Of a stretch of 64,000 nucleotides of DNA, positions 6,297 through 14,864 are shown one piece after another. Every line of letters begins with the position of its first letter. Positions within the stretch are counted from its first letter, which is position 1. A program made the translations under genes and the position numbers. The notes beneath the pieces are model-generated. The model did no database searches. It worked only from the letters and a program-made list of their open reading frames with translations, and was not told the DNA's origin. The stretch lies in NCBI RefSeq assembly GCF_024505145.1, contig NZ_JANIAA010000019.1, forward strand, positions 1-64,000, read 5' to 3'. The stretch comes from Streptomyces rugosispiralis (GTDB taxonomy: Bacteria > Actinomycetota > Actinomycetes > Streptomycetales > Streptomycetaceae).

Positions 6297-7958
6297 ATGG
6301 GTCCCGTACTCGCCGGCGTGCTTCAGCTGCTCGCCCTCATAGGGGCGCTGGCGCTCGCCTACGTCCCCCTCGGCAACTACCTGGCCAGGGTCTACTCCTC
6401 CGAGAAGCATCTGCGCGTGGAGAAGTGGATCTACCAGGGCATCGGTGCCAACCCCGACACGGAGATGCGCTGGACCGCGTATCTGCGCGGGGTGCTGGCC
6501 TTCTCGGCGGCCGGGGTGCTCTTCCTCTATCTGCTGCAGCGGCTGCAGGGCAGCCTGCCCGGTTCGCTCGGGTTCTCCTCGATCGAGCCCGCGCAGGCCT
6601 TCGACACGGCCGCGTCCTTCGTGACGAACACCAACTGGCAGTCGTACGCGGGCGAGCAGGCCATGGGCCACGTCGTGCAGACCGCCGGGCTGGCCGTGCA
6701 GAACTTCGTGTCGGCGGCGGTGGGCATCGCCGTCGCGGTGGCGCTGGTACGTGGTTTCGCGCGCTCCCGCACCGGTGAGCTCGGGAACTTCTGGGCGGAT
6801 CTGGTGCGCGGCACGGTCCGCGTGCTGGTGCCGGTGGCGGCGGTCGCCGCCGTGGTGCTGGTCGCCTGCGGGGCGATCCAGAACTTCTCCGGCATCCACG
6901 AGGTGGGCCAGTTCATGGGCGGCTCGCAGCAGTGGAACGGCGGCGCCGTGGCCTCGCAGGAGGCCATCAAGGAACTGGGCACCAACGGCGGCGGTTACTT
7001 CAACGCCAACAGCGCCCACCCGTTCGAGAACCCGACCCCGTTCACCAACCTCTTCGAGATCTTCCTGATCCTGGTCATCCCGCTGGCGCTGACCCGCGCC
7101 TTCGGTGTCATGGTCGGCTCGGTCAAGCAGGGTTACGCGATCCTGGCGACCATGGTCACCATCTGGGTCGGCTTCGTCGCCCTGCTGATGTGGACCGAGT
7201 TCGCCCACCACGGCCCGGCGCTGCAGGCCTCCGGTGGTGCGATGGAGGGCAAGGAGACCCGGTTCGGGGTCGGCGCCTCGGCGCTCTTCGGGGTGTCGAC
7301 CACGCTCACCTCGACCGGAGCGGTGGACTCCTTCCACTCCTCCTTCACCGGGCTGGGCGGCGGCATCACCATGCTCGGCATGATGCTGGGCGAGATCGCG
7401 CCCGGCGGGGTGGGCTCCGGGCTCTACGGAATGCTGATCATGGCGATCATCGCGGTGTTCATCGCCGGGCTGATGGTCGGCCGTACGCCCGAGTATCTGG
7501 GCAAGAAGATCGGTTCCCGGGAGATCAAGCTGGCGGCCTGCTACATCCTGGTCACCCCGGCGCTGGTGCTGATCTTCACCGCCGCCTCCGTGGCCCTGCC
7601 GACGCCGCCGAACTCGATGCTCAACTCCGGTGCGCACGGCTTCTCCGAGGTGCTGTACGCCTTCACCTCCGCCTCCAACAACAACGGCTCGGCCTTCGCG
7701 GGCCTGAACGCGAACACCGACTGGTACAACACCACGACCGGGCTCGCGATGCTGCTCGGCCGCTTCGTGCCCATGGTCTTCGTACTGGCGCTCGCGGGCT
7801 CGCTCGCCGGGCAGCGGCCGGTCCCGGCCACCGCGGGCACCCTGCGCACCGAAAAGCCGCTGTTCACCGGGTTGTTGGTGGGCGCGATCCTGATCATCAC
7901 CGGTCTGACGTACTTCCCGGCGCTGGCGCTGGGCCCGCTGGCCGAAGGGCTGGCGTGA
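6297..7958 (+). CDS. kdpA: KdpA, K+-binding channel subunit
   Basis: A 553-residue integral membrane protein of the superfamily of K+ transporters, forming the selectivity filter and pore of the P-type KdpFABC pump for high-affinity K+ uptake. Several hydrophobic segments are visible, with conserved filter-type stretches such as TNTNWQSYAGE, LGTNGGGYFNANSAHPFENP and SASNNNGSAFAG. The length is that of the family. The stop overlaps an ATG of kdpB. The four genes kdpFABC are contiguous. Confidence 0.97.
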   Translation: MGPVLAGVLQLLALIGALALAYVPLGNYLARVYSSEKHLRVEKWIYQGIGANPDTEMRWTAYLRGVLAFSAAGVLFLYLLQRLQGSLPGSLGFSSIEPAQAFDTAASFVTNTNWQSYAGEQAMGHVVQTAGLAVQNFVSAAVGIAVAVALVRGFARSRTGELGNFWADLVRGTVRVLVPVAAVAAVVLVACGAIQNFSGIHEVGQFMGGSQQWNGGAVASQEAIKELGTNGGGYFNANSAHPFENPTPFTNLFEIFLILVIPLALTRAFGVMVGSVKQGYAILATMVTIWVGFVALLMWTEFAHHGPALQASGGAMEGKETRFGVGASALFGVSTTLTSTGAVDSFHSSFTGLGGGITMLGMMLGEIAPGGVGSGLYGMLIMAIIAVFIAGLMVGRTPEYLGKKIGSREIKLAACYILVTPALVLIFTAASVALPTPPNSMLNSGAHGFSEVLYAFTSASNNNGSAFAGLNANTDWYNTTTGLAMLLGRFVPMVFVLALAGSLAGQRPVPATAGTLRTEKPLFTGLLVGAILIITGLTYFPALALGPLAEGLA

Positions 7959-7990
7959 TGACCACCCGCACAGGAAACCACGAGGACTCC

Positions 7991-10093
7991 ATGTCCACTG
8001 CCACTCCGACCAGGGCGCCGCACGGCGGCGTTCCCAGCGGGCACACCCCGGCCGAGGACCGCGTCGGCGCCGGCCTCTTCGACCCCCGGCAGCTGCTCAG
8101 GTCGCTGCCGGACGCCTTCCGCAAGCTGGACCCGCGGGTGATGGTGAAGTCGCCCGTGATGTTCGTCGTGCTGGTCGGGTCCGTACTGACCACCGCGTTC
8201 TCGTTCACCGACCCGGGCGACTGGTTCGGCTGGGCGATCAGCGCCTGGCTGTGGCTGACCGTGATCTTCGCCAATCTGGCGGAGGCGGTCGCCGAGGGCC
8301 GTGGCAAGGCGCAGGCCGACACCCTGCGCAAGGCCAAGACCGACACCGTCGCGCGACGGCTGGTCAGGGACGGCTCGGAGGAGCGGATCCCCGGCACCGG
8401 GCTGACCATCGGTGATCTGGTGGTCTGCGAGGCCGGTGATGTCATCCCCGGCGACGGCGATGTCGTCGAGGGCGTCGCCTCGGTCGACGAGTCGGCGATC
8501 ACCGGCGAGTCGGCGCCGGTCATCCGGGAGTCCGGCGGCGACCGTTCGGCCGTGACCGGCGGGACGAAGGTGCTGTCCGACCGCATCGTCATCAGGATCA
8601 CCACCAAGCCGGGCGAGACCTTCATCGACCGGATGATCAACCTGGTGGAGGGCGCCGCGCGGCAGAAGACGCCCAACGAGATCGCGCTGAACATCCTGCT
8701 CGCCTCGCTGACCATCGTGTTCCTGCTCGCCTGCGCCACGCTGCCGGCGTTCGCGGGTTACGCGGGCTCACATCTGACGATGGTGGTGCTGGTGGCGCTG
8801 CTGGTCTGTCTGATCCCGACGACGATCGGCGCGCTGCTGTCGGCGATCGGCATCGCGGGCATGGACCGGCTGGTGCAGCGCAATGTGCTGGCGATGTCGG
8901 GCCGGGCGGTCGAGGCCGCCGGTGACGTCTCCACGCTGCTGCTGGACAAGACCGGCACCATCACCCTGGGCAATCGGCAGGCGGCGGAGTTCGTGCCGGT
9001 GCGCGGCACCACCGAGGCCGAGGTGGCGGACGCCGCCCAGCTGTCCTCGCTGGCCGACGAGACGCCCGAGGGCCGGTCCGTCGTCGTCCTGGCGAAGGAG
9101 GCGTACGGGCTGCGCGAGCGCCACCAGGGCGAGCTGGTGGGCGCCGAGTGGGTCGAGTTCACCGCGCAGACCCGGATGTCGGGTGTGGACGTCGACAAGC
9201 GGAAGATCCGCAAGGGGGCGGCCGGTTCGGTCGTCGCCTGGGTCCGGGAGCGGGGCGGTACGGTCGCCGAGGACGCGGACCGGATCGCCCAGCGGATCTC
9301 CGCGGCCGGTGGCACCCCGCTGCTGGTGGCGGTGGACGATGCCGACGGGGCCCGGGTCCTGGGCGTCATCCACCTCAAGGACGTGGTCAAGGAGGGCATG
9401 CGGGAGCGGTTCGACGAGCTGCGCCGCATGGGCATCAAGACCGTCATGATCACGGGTGACAACCCGCTGACGGCCAAGGCGATCGCCGAGGAGGCGGGCG
9501 TCGACGACTTCCTCGCCGAGGCCACGCCCGAGGACAAGATGGCCCTGATCAAGCGGGAGCAGGCGGGCGGCAAGCTGGTCGCGATGACCGGCGACGGCAC
9601 CAACGACGCCCCGGCGCTGGCGCAGGCGGACGTCGGGGTGGCGATGAACACCGGTACGTCGGCCGCCAAGGAGGCCGGCAACATGGTCGACCTCGACTCC
9701 AACCCGACCAAGCTGATCGAGATCGTGGAGATCGGCAAGCAGTTGCTGATCACCCGGGGCGCGCTGACCACCTTCTCCATCGCCAACGATGTCGCGAAGT
9801 ACTTCGCGATCATCCCGGCGCTGTTCGCGGCGGTCTACCCGGGCCTGGACAAGCTGAACATCATGCAGCTGTCCTCGCCGGACTCGGCGATCCTCTCCGC
9901 GGTCGTCTTCAACGCGCTGATCATCATCGCGCTGGTGCCGCTGGCCCTGCGGGGCGTGCGCTACCGGCCGATGAGCGCGGACCGGATGCTGCGGCGCAAC
10001 CTCGGGATCTACGGTCTCGGCGGCCTGATCGCGCCCTTCGTCGGCATCAAGATCATCGACATCCTCATCTCCCTCATCCCCGGGATCGGCTGA
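7991..10093 (+). CDS. kdpB: KdpB, ATP-hydrolysing P-type subunit
   Basis: A 700-residue P1A-type ATPase that drives K+ uptake. The phosphorylation motif DKTGT gives Asp319, the actuator loop has TGESAPV, and the nucleotide and hinge motifs include MITGDNPLTAKAIA and MTGDGTNDAPALAQADVGVA. The start at 7991 was chosen for the GAGGA just upstream and the family N-terminus MSTATPTRAPH. An ATG at 7958 overlapping the kdpA stop would add eleven residues. kdpC follows after 5 nt. Confidence 0.97.
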   Translation: MSTATPTRAPHGGVPSGHTPAEDRVGAGLFDPRQLLRSLPDAFRKLDPRVMVKSPVMFVVLVGSVLTTAFSFTDPGDWFGWAISAWLWLTVIFANLAEAVAEGRGKAQADTLRKAKTDTVARRLVRDGSEERIPGTGLTIGDLVVCEAGDVIPGDGDVVEGVASVDESAITGESAPVIRESGGDRSAVTGGTKVLSDRIVIRITTKPGETFIDRMINLVEGAARQKTPNEIALNILLASLTIVFLLACATLPAFAGYAGSHLTMVVLVALLVCLIPTTIGALLSAIGIAGMDRLVQRNVLAMSGRAVEAAGDVSTLLLDKTGTITLGNRQAAEFVPVRGTTEAEVADAAQLSSLADETPEGRSVVVLAKEAYGLRERHQGELVGAEWVEFTAQTRMSGVDVDKRKIRKGAAGSVVAWVRERGGTVAEDADRIAQRISAAGGTPLLVAVDDADGARVLGVIHLKDVVKEGMRERFDELRRMGIKTVMITGDNPLTAKAIAEEAGVDDFLAEATPEDKMALIKREQAGGKLVAMTGDGTNDAPALAQADVGVAMNTGTSAAKEAGNMVDLDSNPTKLIEIVEIGKQLLITRGALTTFSIANDVAKYFAIIPALFAAVYPGLDKLNIMQLSSPDSAILSAVVFNALIIIALVPLALRGVRYRPMSADRMLRRNLGIYGLGGLIAPFVGIKIIDILISLIPGIG

Positions 10094-10098
10094 TCGCC

Positions 10099-10767
10099 AT
10101 GAACCATTCCGTCACGAACACCGTCCGGCTGTTCGGCGCCGGGCTGCGCGCCCTGCTGATGCTGACCCTGGTCACGGGCGTCATCTACCCGCTGGTGGTC
10201 ACCGGCGTCGCCCAGGGGCTGTTCCACGACAAGGCGAACGGCTCCGAGATCACGGCGCACGGCAAGGTCGTCGGCTCCTCGCTGATCGGGCAGTCGTACC
10301 ACCTGCCGCTGAAGAAGGGGCAGGAGACCCCGGACCCCGATCTGAGGTGGTTCCAGGGACGCCCGGCGAACGGCCTCGGCAGCAACAGCGTCAACACGCG
10401 GTACAAGCTGCTGCTGTCCGGAGCCACCAACCTCTCCGCCGACAGCAAGGACCTCCTCCGGCAGGTGCGGGACGCCAGGGCCGCGGTCGTCAGGGACAAC
10501 TCGGTGCCCGGCTACACCGTCAAGCCGTCCCAGGTCCCCGCCGAGGCGGTGACGTCCTCCGGCTCAGGTCTGGACCCGGACATCTCCCCGCGGTACGCGA
10601 AGATCCAGGTCCACCGGGTCGCGGAGCGGAACGGGCTGTCCGTCGGCCAGGTGGAGAGGCTGATCGAGGACCACACCGAGGGGCGCACGATCGGGTTCAT
10701 CGGCGAGCCGCGGGTGAACGTCCTCGAGCTGAACGTCGCGCTCAGGGATCTGGTGGCCCAGCGCTGA
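10099..10767 (+). CDS. kdpC: KdpC subunit
   Basis: A 222-residue KdpC: one N-terminal membrane helix (residues about 12-33, LRALLMLTLVTGVIYPLVVTG), then the conserved FHDKANGS, LIGQSY, GRPA and SNLSADS-like segments (here TNLSADSKDL). KdpC sits beside KdpB and raises its nucleotide affinity. It closes the structural operon. The kdpD/kdpE genes that often follow in Streptomyces are not here; the next genes are convergent. Confidence 0.95.
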   Translation: MNHSVTNTVRLFGAGLRALLMLTLVTGVIYPLVVTGVAQGLFHDKANGSEITAHGKVVGSSLIGQSYHLPLKKGQETPDPDLRWFQGRPANGLGSNSVNTRYKLLLSGATNLSADSKDLLRQVRDARAAVVRDNSVPGYTVKPSQVPAEAVTSSGSGLDPDISPRYAKIQVHRVAERNGLSVGQVERLIEDHTEGRTIGFIGEPRVNVLELNVALRDLVAQR

Positions 10768-10829
10768 GGGTGGCGCGCCGAGCCGAAGCTGGCGCGCCGA
10801 GGAGTTCTGCGCCTTCGGGTACGGGAGTC

Positions 10830-10856
10830 GGCGGCCGGAGACATTCTCCGGCCGCC
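10830..10856. terminator. Stem-loop between kdpC and the convergent sigma operon
   Basis: GGCGGCCGGAG (10830-10840) pairs perfectly with CTCCGGCCGCC (10846-10856) across a 5-nt loop, 63 nt after the kdpC stop and 21 nt from the end of the opposing gene. It can terminate transcription from both sides. Confidence 0.75.
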
Positions 10857-10876
10857 GGCTCTTTGTGCCATGGCCG

Positions 10877-11674
10877 CTACGCGGGCGACCCGCTGCGCGG
10901 CCGCTCCGGCAGCACGGCACGGTCGGCGGGAGGCGCGGCGTCCGTGGGGGTCTTGGTGGTGGTGAGGTCCTCGATACGGTCGGCGAACCCCGGCTCCGGC
11001 AGCGGGAGGTCGATGTCGGGGTCGTCGGTGAAGTCGACGGCCTCGGCGACGTAGTGGATGACCGCCCTGGTGGCGGGCGGCACCTCCTGTCCCCTCTTCA
11101 GGCCGTGCAGGATGCGGAGGGCGGCGGCCATCTCGTGGTCGGTGGCGGTCCAGTCCTCCACGGTGTCGGTGACCGGCGGGATGTCGTTGCCCGCCTGCTC
11201 GTGCCACCACTCGAGCCATGCGTGCGCCTGGCCGTCCTCGCCCAGGGCCATGTGGTGGAGGTAGAGGCAGTACGCGGCGGCGGGGTCGCCGGCCCCGGCG
11301 GCGAACTGCCACCAGAACTGGGCGTGGTCCTCATGCCCGGCCAGTTGGAGCACGCATCCCAGAACCCGGGAGCCGGGCGGTTCGAGGATGCGGCGGGTGA
11401 GGAAGTCCCGCAGCTGGGTCAGGGCGTCGGGGCGGGCGATGATCGCCTCGCACAGGGTGTGCAGGTCCTGCGCCATCCGCTCATCCGCGCCCGGCGCCGC
11501 GGCTCCGGTGGCCGCGGCGGTCCGTCGGGCCTGTTGTGGGGGGCGCTCCTGGGGCGGGGTGCCACCGGGGTTGGCGTGGCGGGCGGCGAGCCGGGCCTCG
11601 GCGGCCTCGAAGTCGATGGGAGGGGCGGGGTTGAGCAGGGCCCGTGCGAGGATGCGGTCAATGGGTGAGGTCAT
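10877..11674 (-). CDS. Hypothetical protein coupled to an ECF sigma factor
   Basis: A 265-residue soluble protein that I cannot assign to a named family. Its start (MTSPIDRILARALLN) overlaps the sigma-factor stop codon in an ATGA, so it is translated together with it. Residues about 85-190 are helical and Trp/Ala-rich (FWWQFAAGAGD, YCLYLHHMALGED, WLEWWHEQAGN), reminiscent of TPR/Sel1-like repeats. The ends are Pro/Ala-rich and probably disordered. No membrane segment is visible. The position directly behind the sigma gene suggests a partner, possibly an anti-sigma or accessory protein; that is inference only. Confidence 0.75.
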   Translation of the reverse strand: MTSPIDRILARALLNPAPPIDFEAAEARLAARHANPGGTPPQERPPQQARRTAAATGAAAPGADERMAQDLHTLCEAIIARPDALTQLRDFLTRRILEPPGSRVLGCVLQLAGHEDHAQFWWQFAAGAGDPAAAYCLYLHHMALGEDGQAHAWLEWWHEQAGNDIPPVTDTVEDWTATDHEMAAALRILHGLKRGQEVPPATRAVIHYVAEAVDFTDDPDIDLPLPEPGFADRIEDLTTTKTPTDAAPPADRAVLPERPRSGSPA

Positions 11675-12219
11675 CGGTTGTCCTTGGCCAGGAGTTGTTG
11701 CAGACGGCGGCGGGCGTAGCGGGCGGTGGAGCGGACGCCGGCCTCGGTGATGCCGAGGTGGGTGGCGGTCTCGGCGACGCTGTAGCCGCGGCAGTGGAGC
11801 AGGATGACCACGTCCTGCTGGCGCTCGGGGAGTTTCTTGATCGCCTGATAGAGGTTCAGGCTCTCCTCCAGGGCGGCGATGGGGTCGACCGCGTCCTTGA
11901 GGATCGCGGTCTCGAAGGTCGCGTTGTCCAGGAGGGCGGGGCCCCGGTTGCGGGCCCGGGCGAGGTCGATGACCCGGTTCTTCATGACCTTCCAGGCGTA
12001 GGCGGCCGGGTTCTCCATGGTCAGCACCCTGGGCCAGCAGCGCAGGAGTTGTTCGAAGGCGGCGTCGACGGCCTCTTCGGCGTCCGCGTGGTTGCCGAGG
12101 TAGACCATGGCCCGGTCGATGTACGCCTTCCGGTGGAGCTGGTGGAAGGCACGGAAGTCGGCGGGGAGTCCGGTGGTCATCGAGGTGATCTCGCGCGAGC
12201 GCGGGAAGTCGTTGGTCAC
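11671..12219 (-). CDS. ECF-type RNA polymerase sigma factor
   Basis: A 182-residue group 4 sigma factor. Region 2 spans about residues 20-100 (YLGNHADAEEAVDAAF, NPAAYAWKVMKNRVIDLA). Region 4 is at about 120-178 (LPERQQDVVILLHCRGYSV, ITEAGVRSTARYARRRL). GTG at 12219 has GGGGAG just upstream and overlaps the stop of a small upstream gene. No classical zinc-binding anti-sigma factor follows; instead a soluble protein of unknown type is coupled to it. This could therefore be an ECF group without a membrane anti-sigma factor. The regulon is not visible. Confidence 0.92.
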   Translation of the reverse strand: MTNDFPRSREITSMTTGLPADFRAFHQLHRKAYIDRAMVYLGNHADAEEAVDAAFEQLLRCWPRVLTMENPAAYAWKVMKNRVIDLARARNRGPALLDNATFETAILKDAVDPIAALEESLNLYQAIKKLPERQQDVVILLHCRGYSVAETATHLGITEAGVRSTARYARRRLQQLLAKDNR

Positions 12220-12374
12220 CGCTCCCCTCCCTCCGGGTTGTTGCGATGCAGTTCCGATACGCCGACGCGGACTCCCATCGCGGCCGCGCGGCGCAGGAGG
12301 GCGATGGCGTCACTGCCGAATACTCGGGTGACGAGTACGGCGGTGACGACGTTCACCACGGTTTGAAGATTCAC
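12216..12374 (-). CDS. Small protein (52 aa) at the head of the sigma operon
   Basis: The frame from GTG at 12374 reads VNLQTVVNVVTAVLVTRVFG and continues to a basic, polar C-terminus. Its stop overlaps the sigma-factor GTG (GTGA), the same coupling seen between the next two genes, which is the best argument that it is real. It has one weakly hydrophobic stretch at residues 4-17. No family recognised; the ribosome site is weak. Confidence 0.5.
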   Translation of the reverse strand: MNLQTVVNVVTAVLVTRVFGSDAIALLRRAAAMGVRVGVSELHRNNPEGGER

Positions 12375-13171
12375 CGGACTTCGCTGTCCTTCTGTTCGTC
12401 GTACGGGGGTGGCCCCCACACGCCCCGCGAGTGCGCGGTGTTGCGCCCTCTGTTCAGATAGCGCGTACCAACGCCGGTTCGTGCATCGGATGAGCCTAAA
12501 ATCTTACGGAACGCAGCGATCCAATTACGCAAATATGAAAATCTCATCGCCAGATTCGGGGGTGCGAGGGTGCCTCCGTACCGCCCGGCGCCACCCCGGG
12601 CCACCCCGGGCCGCCCCGGACCGTCGTGCGCGAGCGGCGGGACCGGCGGATCTTTCCCCTCCCCGCCCCTTCCCGCGGTGCCCAGATGCGGCTCCGCCGC
12701 GTGGCAGGGGCTCCGCCCCTGGACCCCGGGGATCGACGAGCCGACCGTCGAGCCGTGAACACCCGCACCGGCGGCTGATCGCGGCCGGCACGCCGACGCG
12801 GCGGATGACCCGGGCGGACGCCCGCCCGCACCTGGGCCGCCCGGCCGGGGACCGGGGCGGAGCCCCGGGGTTCGCTCCCCCTGGCCCCCAGGGGCCGACA
12901 AGCCGACCGCCGCCGCGATCAGTCACCGGCCGGGGGCTGGGGCGGAGCCCCAGTTGTGGGAAGGGGCGGGGAGGGGAACAGCCCGCCGCGGGCGGCACCG
13001 TGCGACGGACCCCGACGGGCAAAGAGCCGACCGCCGCCGCGATCAGCTCACCAACCAGGACCCCGACCACACCACCCGCGACACCGCCGGGGGCTGGGGC
13101 GGAGCCCCAGTTGTGGGAAGGGGCGGGGAGGGGAACAGCCCGCCGCGGGCGGCACCGTGCGACGGGCGCCG
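12375..13171. other. 797-bp gene-free, repeat-rich gap
   Basis: No credible gene lies here. The stretch has the promoter of the sigma operon at its left end (an A/T-richer patch around 12480-12550), then dispersed GC-rich repeats: a cassette at about 12650-12735 and an exact 80-bp direct repeat (12929-13008 and 13086-13165). A 21-bp segment of the first cassette (12654-12674) recurs inverted inside both copies of the 80-bp repeat. Confidence 0.7.
12929..13165. repeat. Exact 80-bp direct repeat, two copies
   Basis: The 80 bp at 12929-13008 recur without change at 13086-13165. A further 21-bp match (starting AGCCGACCGCCGCC) precedes each copy, at 12901 and at 13025, at different distances. Each copy begins with a GGGGCTGGGGCGGAGCCCC hairpin core and contains AAGGGGCGGGGAGGGG. 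Because it is exact, the duplication must be recent or maintained by recombination. Confidence 0.9.
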
Positions 13172-14011
13172 CTAGCCGGTGAGTGTCTGGGTGCCGAGCA
13201 CCGTGAGGAGGGCGAGGCGTTCGGCGTCCTCGGTGCCCGGCTCTGCGGTGTAGACCACGATGCGGAGATCGCTGCCCGCCACGGTGAGCACATCGCAGTC
13301 CAGCGTCAGCGGGCCCACCCGTGGATGGTCGATGGTCTTGCGCGACGCCTCGTGGTGGCCGACCCTGCCGGAGTCCCACAGCTCGGCGAACCGCTCGCTG
13401 TTCGCGCGCAGCTCCGCGACCAGCCGCCGCAGCCGCTGGTCGGCCGGGTAGCGGGCGGCGGCCGTACGGAGGTCGGCGACCAGGGCGGCCTGGAACTCGC
13501 TCCGGGCCTCGTGCGTCTGCCGGGAGCCGGTGTCCTCGCTGACGAAATGGCGCCAGACGCCATTGCGCTCGTTGCCGCGCCACCGGGACGGATCGCCTCT
13601 CAGGGCCACGTACGGCGGATTGGCCATGAGCAGCGTCCAGGACGCGTCGCTCACCGCCACGGGCGTTCCGGTCAGCCGGTCCAGCAGCCGCTGGACGCTC
13701 GGGGTGATGTACGCCGGAACCGTCTCCGGGCCCGGTGGGGCCAGCCCGGCCAGCCGGAACAGATGGGCGCGCTCGGCCGCCGACAGCCGCAGGGCCCTGG
13801 CCAGGGCCTCGACGACCTGGGTCGAGGGATGGGAGGCCCGGCCCTGTTCGAGGCGGGTGATGTAGTCGACGGAGATCCCGGCGAGCAGGGCCAGCTCCTC
13901 ACGGCGCAGCCCGGCCGCGCGCCGCTGCCCACCGGCCGGCAGTCCGGCGGCCTCCGGTGGGACCCGGTCCCGCCAGCGCCGTACCGCCTGTCCGAACTCC
14001 GTGGTCGCCAT
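13172..14011 (-). CDS. XRE-family regulator with MmyB-like ligand domain
   Basis: A 279-residue regulator: an N-terminal helix-turn-helix (residues about 32-85; LRREELALLAGISVDYITRL, EQGRASHPS) and a C-terminal MmyB-like PAS-related domain (TPVAVSDASWTLLMANP, HFVSEDTG and others). This architecture is common in Streptomyces and often sits divergently from an SDR or dehydrogenase that it controls, as here with the SDR starting 103 bp away. The ligand is unknown. ATG at 14011 matches the usual family start. Confidence 0.92.
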   Translation of the reverse strand: MATTEFGQAVRRWRDRVPPEAAGLPAGGQRRAAGLRREELALLAGISVDYITRLEQGRASHPSTQVVEALARALRLSAAERAHLFRLAGLAPPGPETVPAYITPSVQRLLDRLTGTPVAVSDASWTLLMANPPYVALRGDPSRWRGNERNGVWRHFVSEDTGSRQTHEARSEFQAALVADLRTAAARYPADQRLRRLVAELRANSERFAELWDSGRVGHHEASRKTIDHPRVGPLTLDCDVLTVAGSDLRIVVYTAEPGTEDAERLALLTVLGTQTLTG

Positions 14012-14044
14012 GGTCACCAGTCTGCACCGCCGGCCGCGGACGAG

Positions 14045-14065
14045 CCTGGTACCCGCGGTCCCAGG
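14045..14065. promoter_or_regulatory. Candidate operator between the XRE regulator and SDR
   Basis: CCTGG (14045-14049) and CCAGG (14061-14065) form inverted arms around a GC-rich centre, midway between the two divergent starts. This is where an MmyB-type regulator would be expected to bind. Short arms keep confidence low. Confidence 0.3.
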
Positions 14066-14113
14066 AAGACAGAGCACCTGGCTGACCGCCCGGCCCGGAC
14101 GCAGCCTGGAGAC

Positions 14114-14821
14114 ATGACGACAACACTCATCACCGGAGCGAACAAGGGTCTCGGCTTCGAGACCGCCCGCCGCCTGATCGCCGCGGGCCACACCGTCTAT
14201 CTGGGCAGCCGGGACGCCGAGCGCGGACGCCAAGCCGCCGAGCGGCTGGGGGCGCGGCTGGTCGTCCTCGATGTCACCGATGACGCGTCCGTGACCGCCG
14301 CCGCGAAGGCCGTCGAGGCCGACGGCGGACTGGATGTACTGATCAACAACGCCGGTATCGAGGCGCGGACGCCGGACGGCGGGGTGATCGGCGCCGCGGA
14401 GGTCACCGCCGACATGATGAGGGAGGTGTTCGAGACGAACGTCTTCGGCGTGGTCCGGGTGACCCATGCCTTCCTGCCGCTGCTGCGGCGGTCCGCCGCG
14501 CCGGTCGTGGTCAATGTCAGCAGCGGGCTGGCCTCGCTGGAGCGGGTCTCCACCCCGGACACCCCCACGCACGCCTACCCGGGGGTCGCGTATCCGGCGT
14601 CGAAGACCACGGTCAACATGGTCACCGTGCAGTACGCGAAGGCGTTCCCGGAGATGCGGATCAACGCCGTGGAGCCCGGCTACACCGCGACGGACCTCAA
14701 CGCGCACACCGGCCACCAGACCGTCGAGGAGGGCGCCGAGATCATCGTCCGGATGGCGATGGTGGGCCCGGACGGCCCGACCGGAGGCTACTTCGACATC
14801 GAGGGCGCTCTCCCCTGGTAG
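14114..14821 (+). CDS. Short-chain dehydrogenase/reductase
   Basis: A 235-residue SDR, an NAD(P)-dependent oxidoreductase. It has the TGANKGLGF cofactor motif (residues 7-15), NNAG at about 77-80, the catalytic Ser (VNVSSGLA) and the YPASK motif with Tyr and Lys. ATG at 14114 follows GGAG. The substrate cannot be read from the sequence. It is probably regulated by the divergent XRE-family protein. Confidence 0.93.
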   Translation: MTTTLITGANKGLGFETARRLIAAGHTVYLGSRDAERGRQAAERLGARLVVLDVTDDASVTAAAKAVEADGGLDVLINNAGIEARTPDGGVIGAAEVTADMMREVFETNVFGVVRVTHAFLPLLRRSAAPVVVNVSSGLASLERVSTPDTPTHAYPGVAYPASKTTVNMVTVQYAKAFPEMRINAVEPGYTATDLNAHTGHQTVEEGAEIIVRMAMVGPDGPTGGYFDIEGALPW

Positions 14822-14864
14822 CGGGCCCCGGCAGCGATCGGCGGGCTCGTCGGCGCCGCCGGGC

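Noticed and set aside
6932..7990. Long upstream extension of the kdpB frame
   Set aside because: It overlaps kdpA in another frame; KdpB homology and the ribosome site both put the start at 7991.
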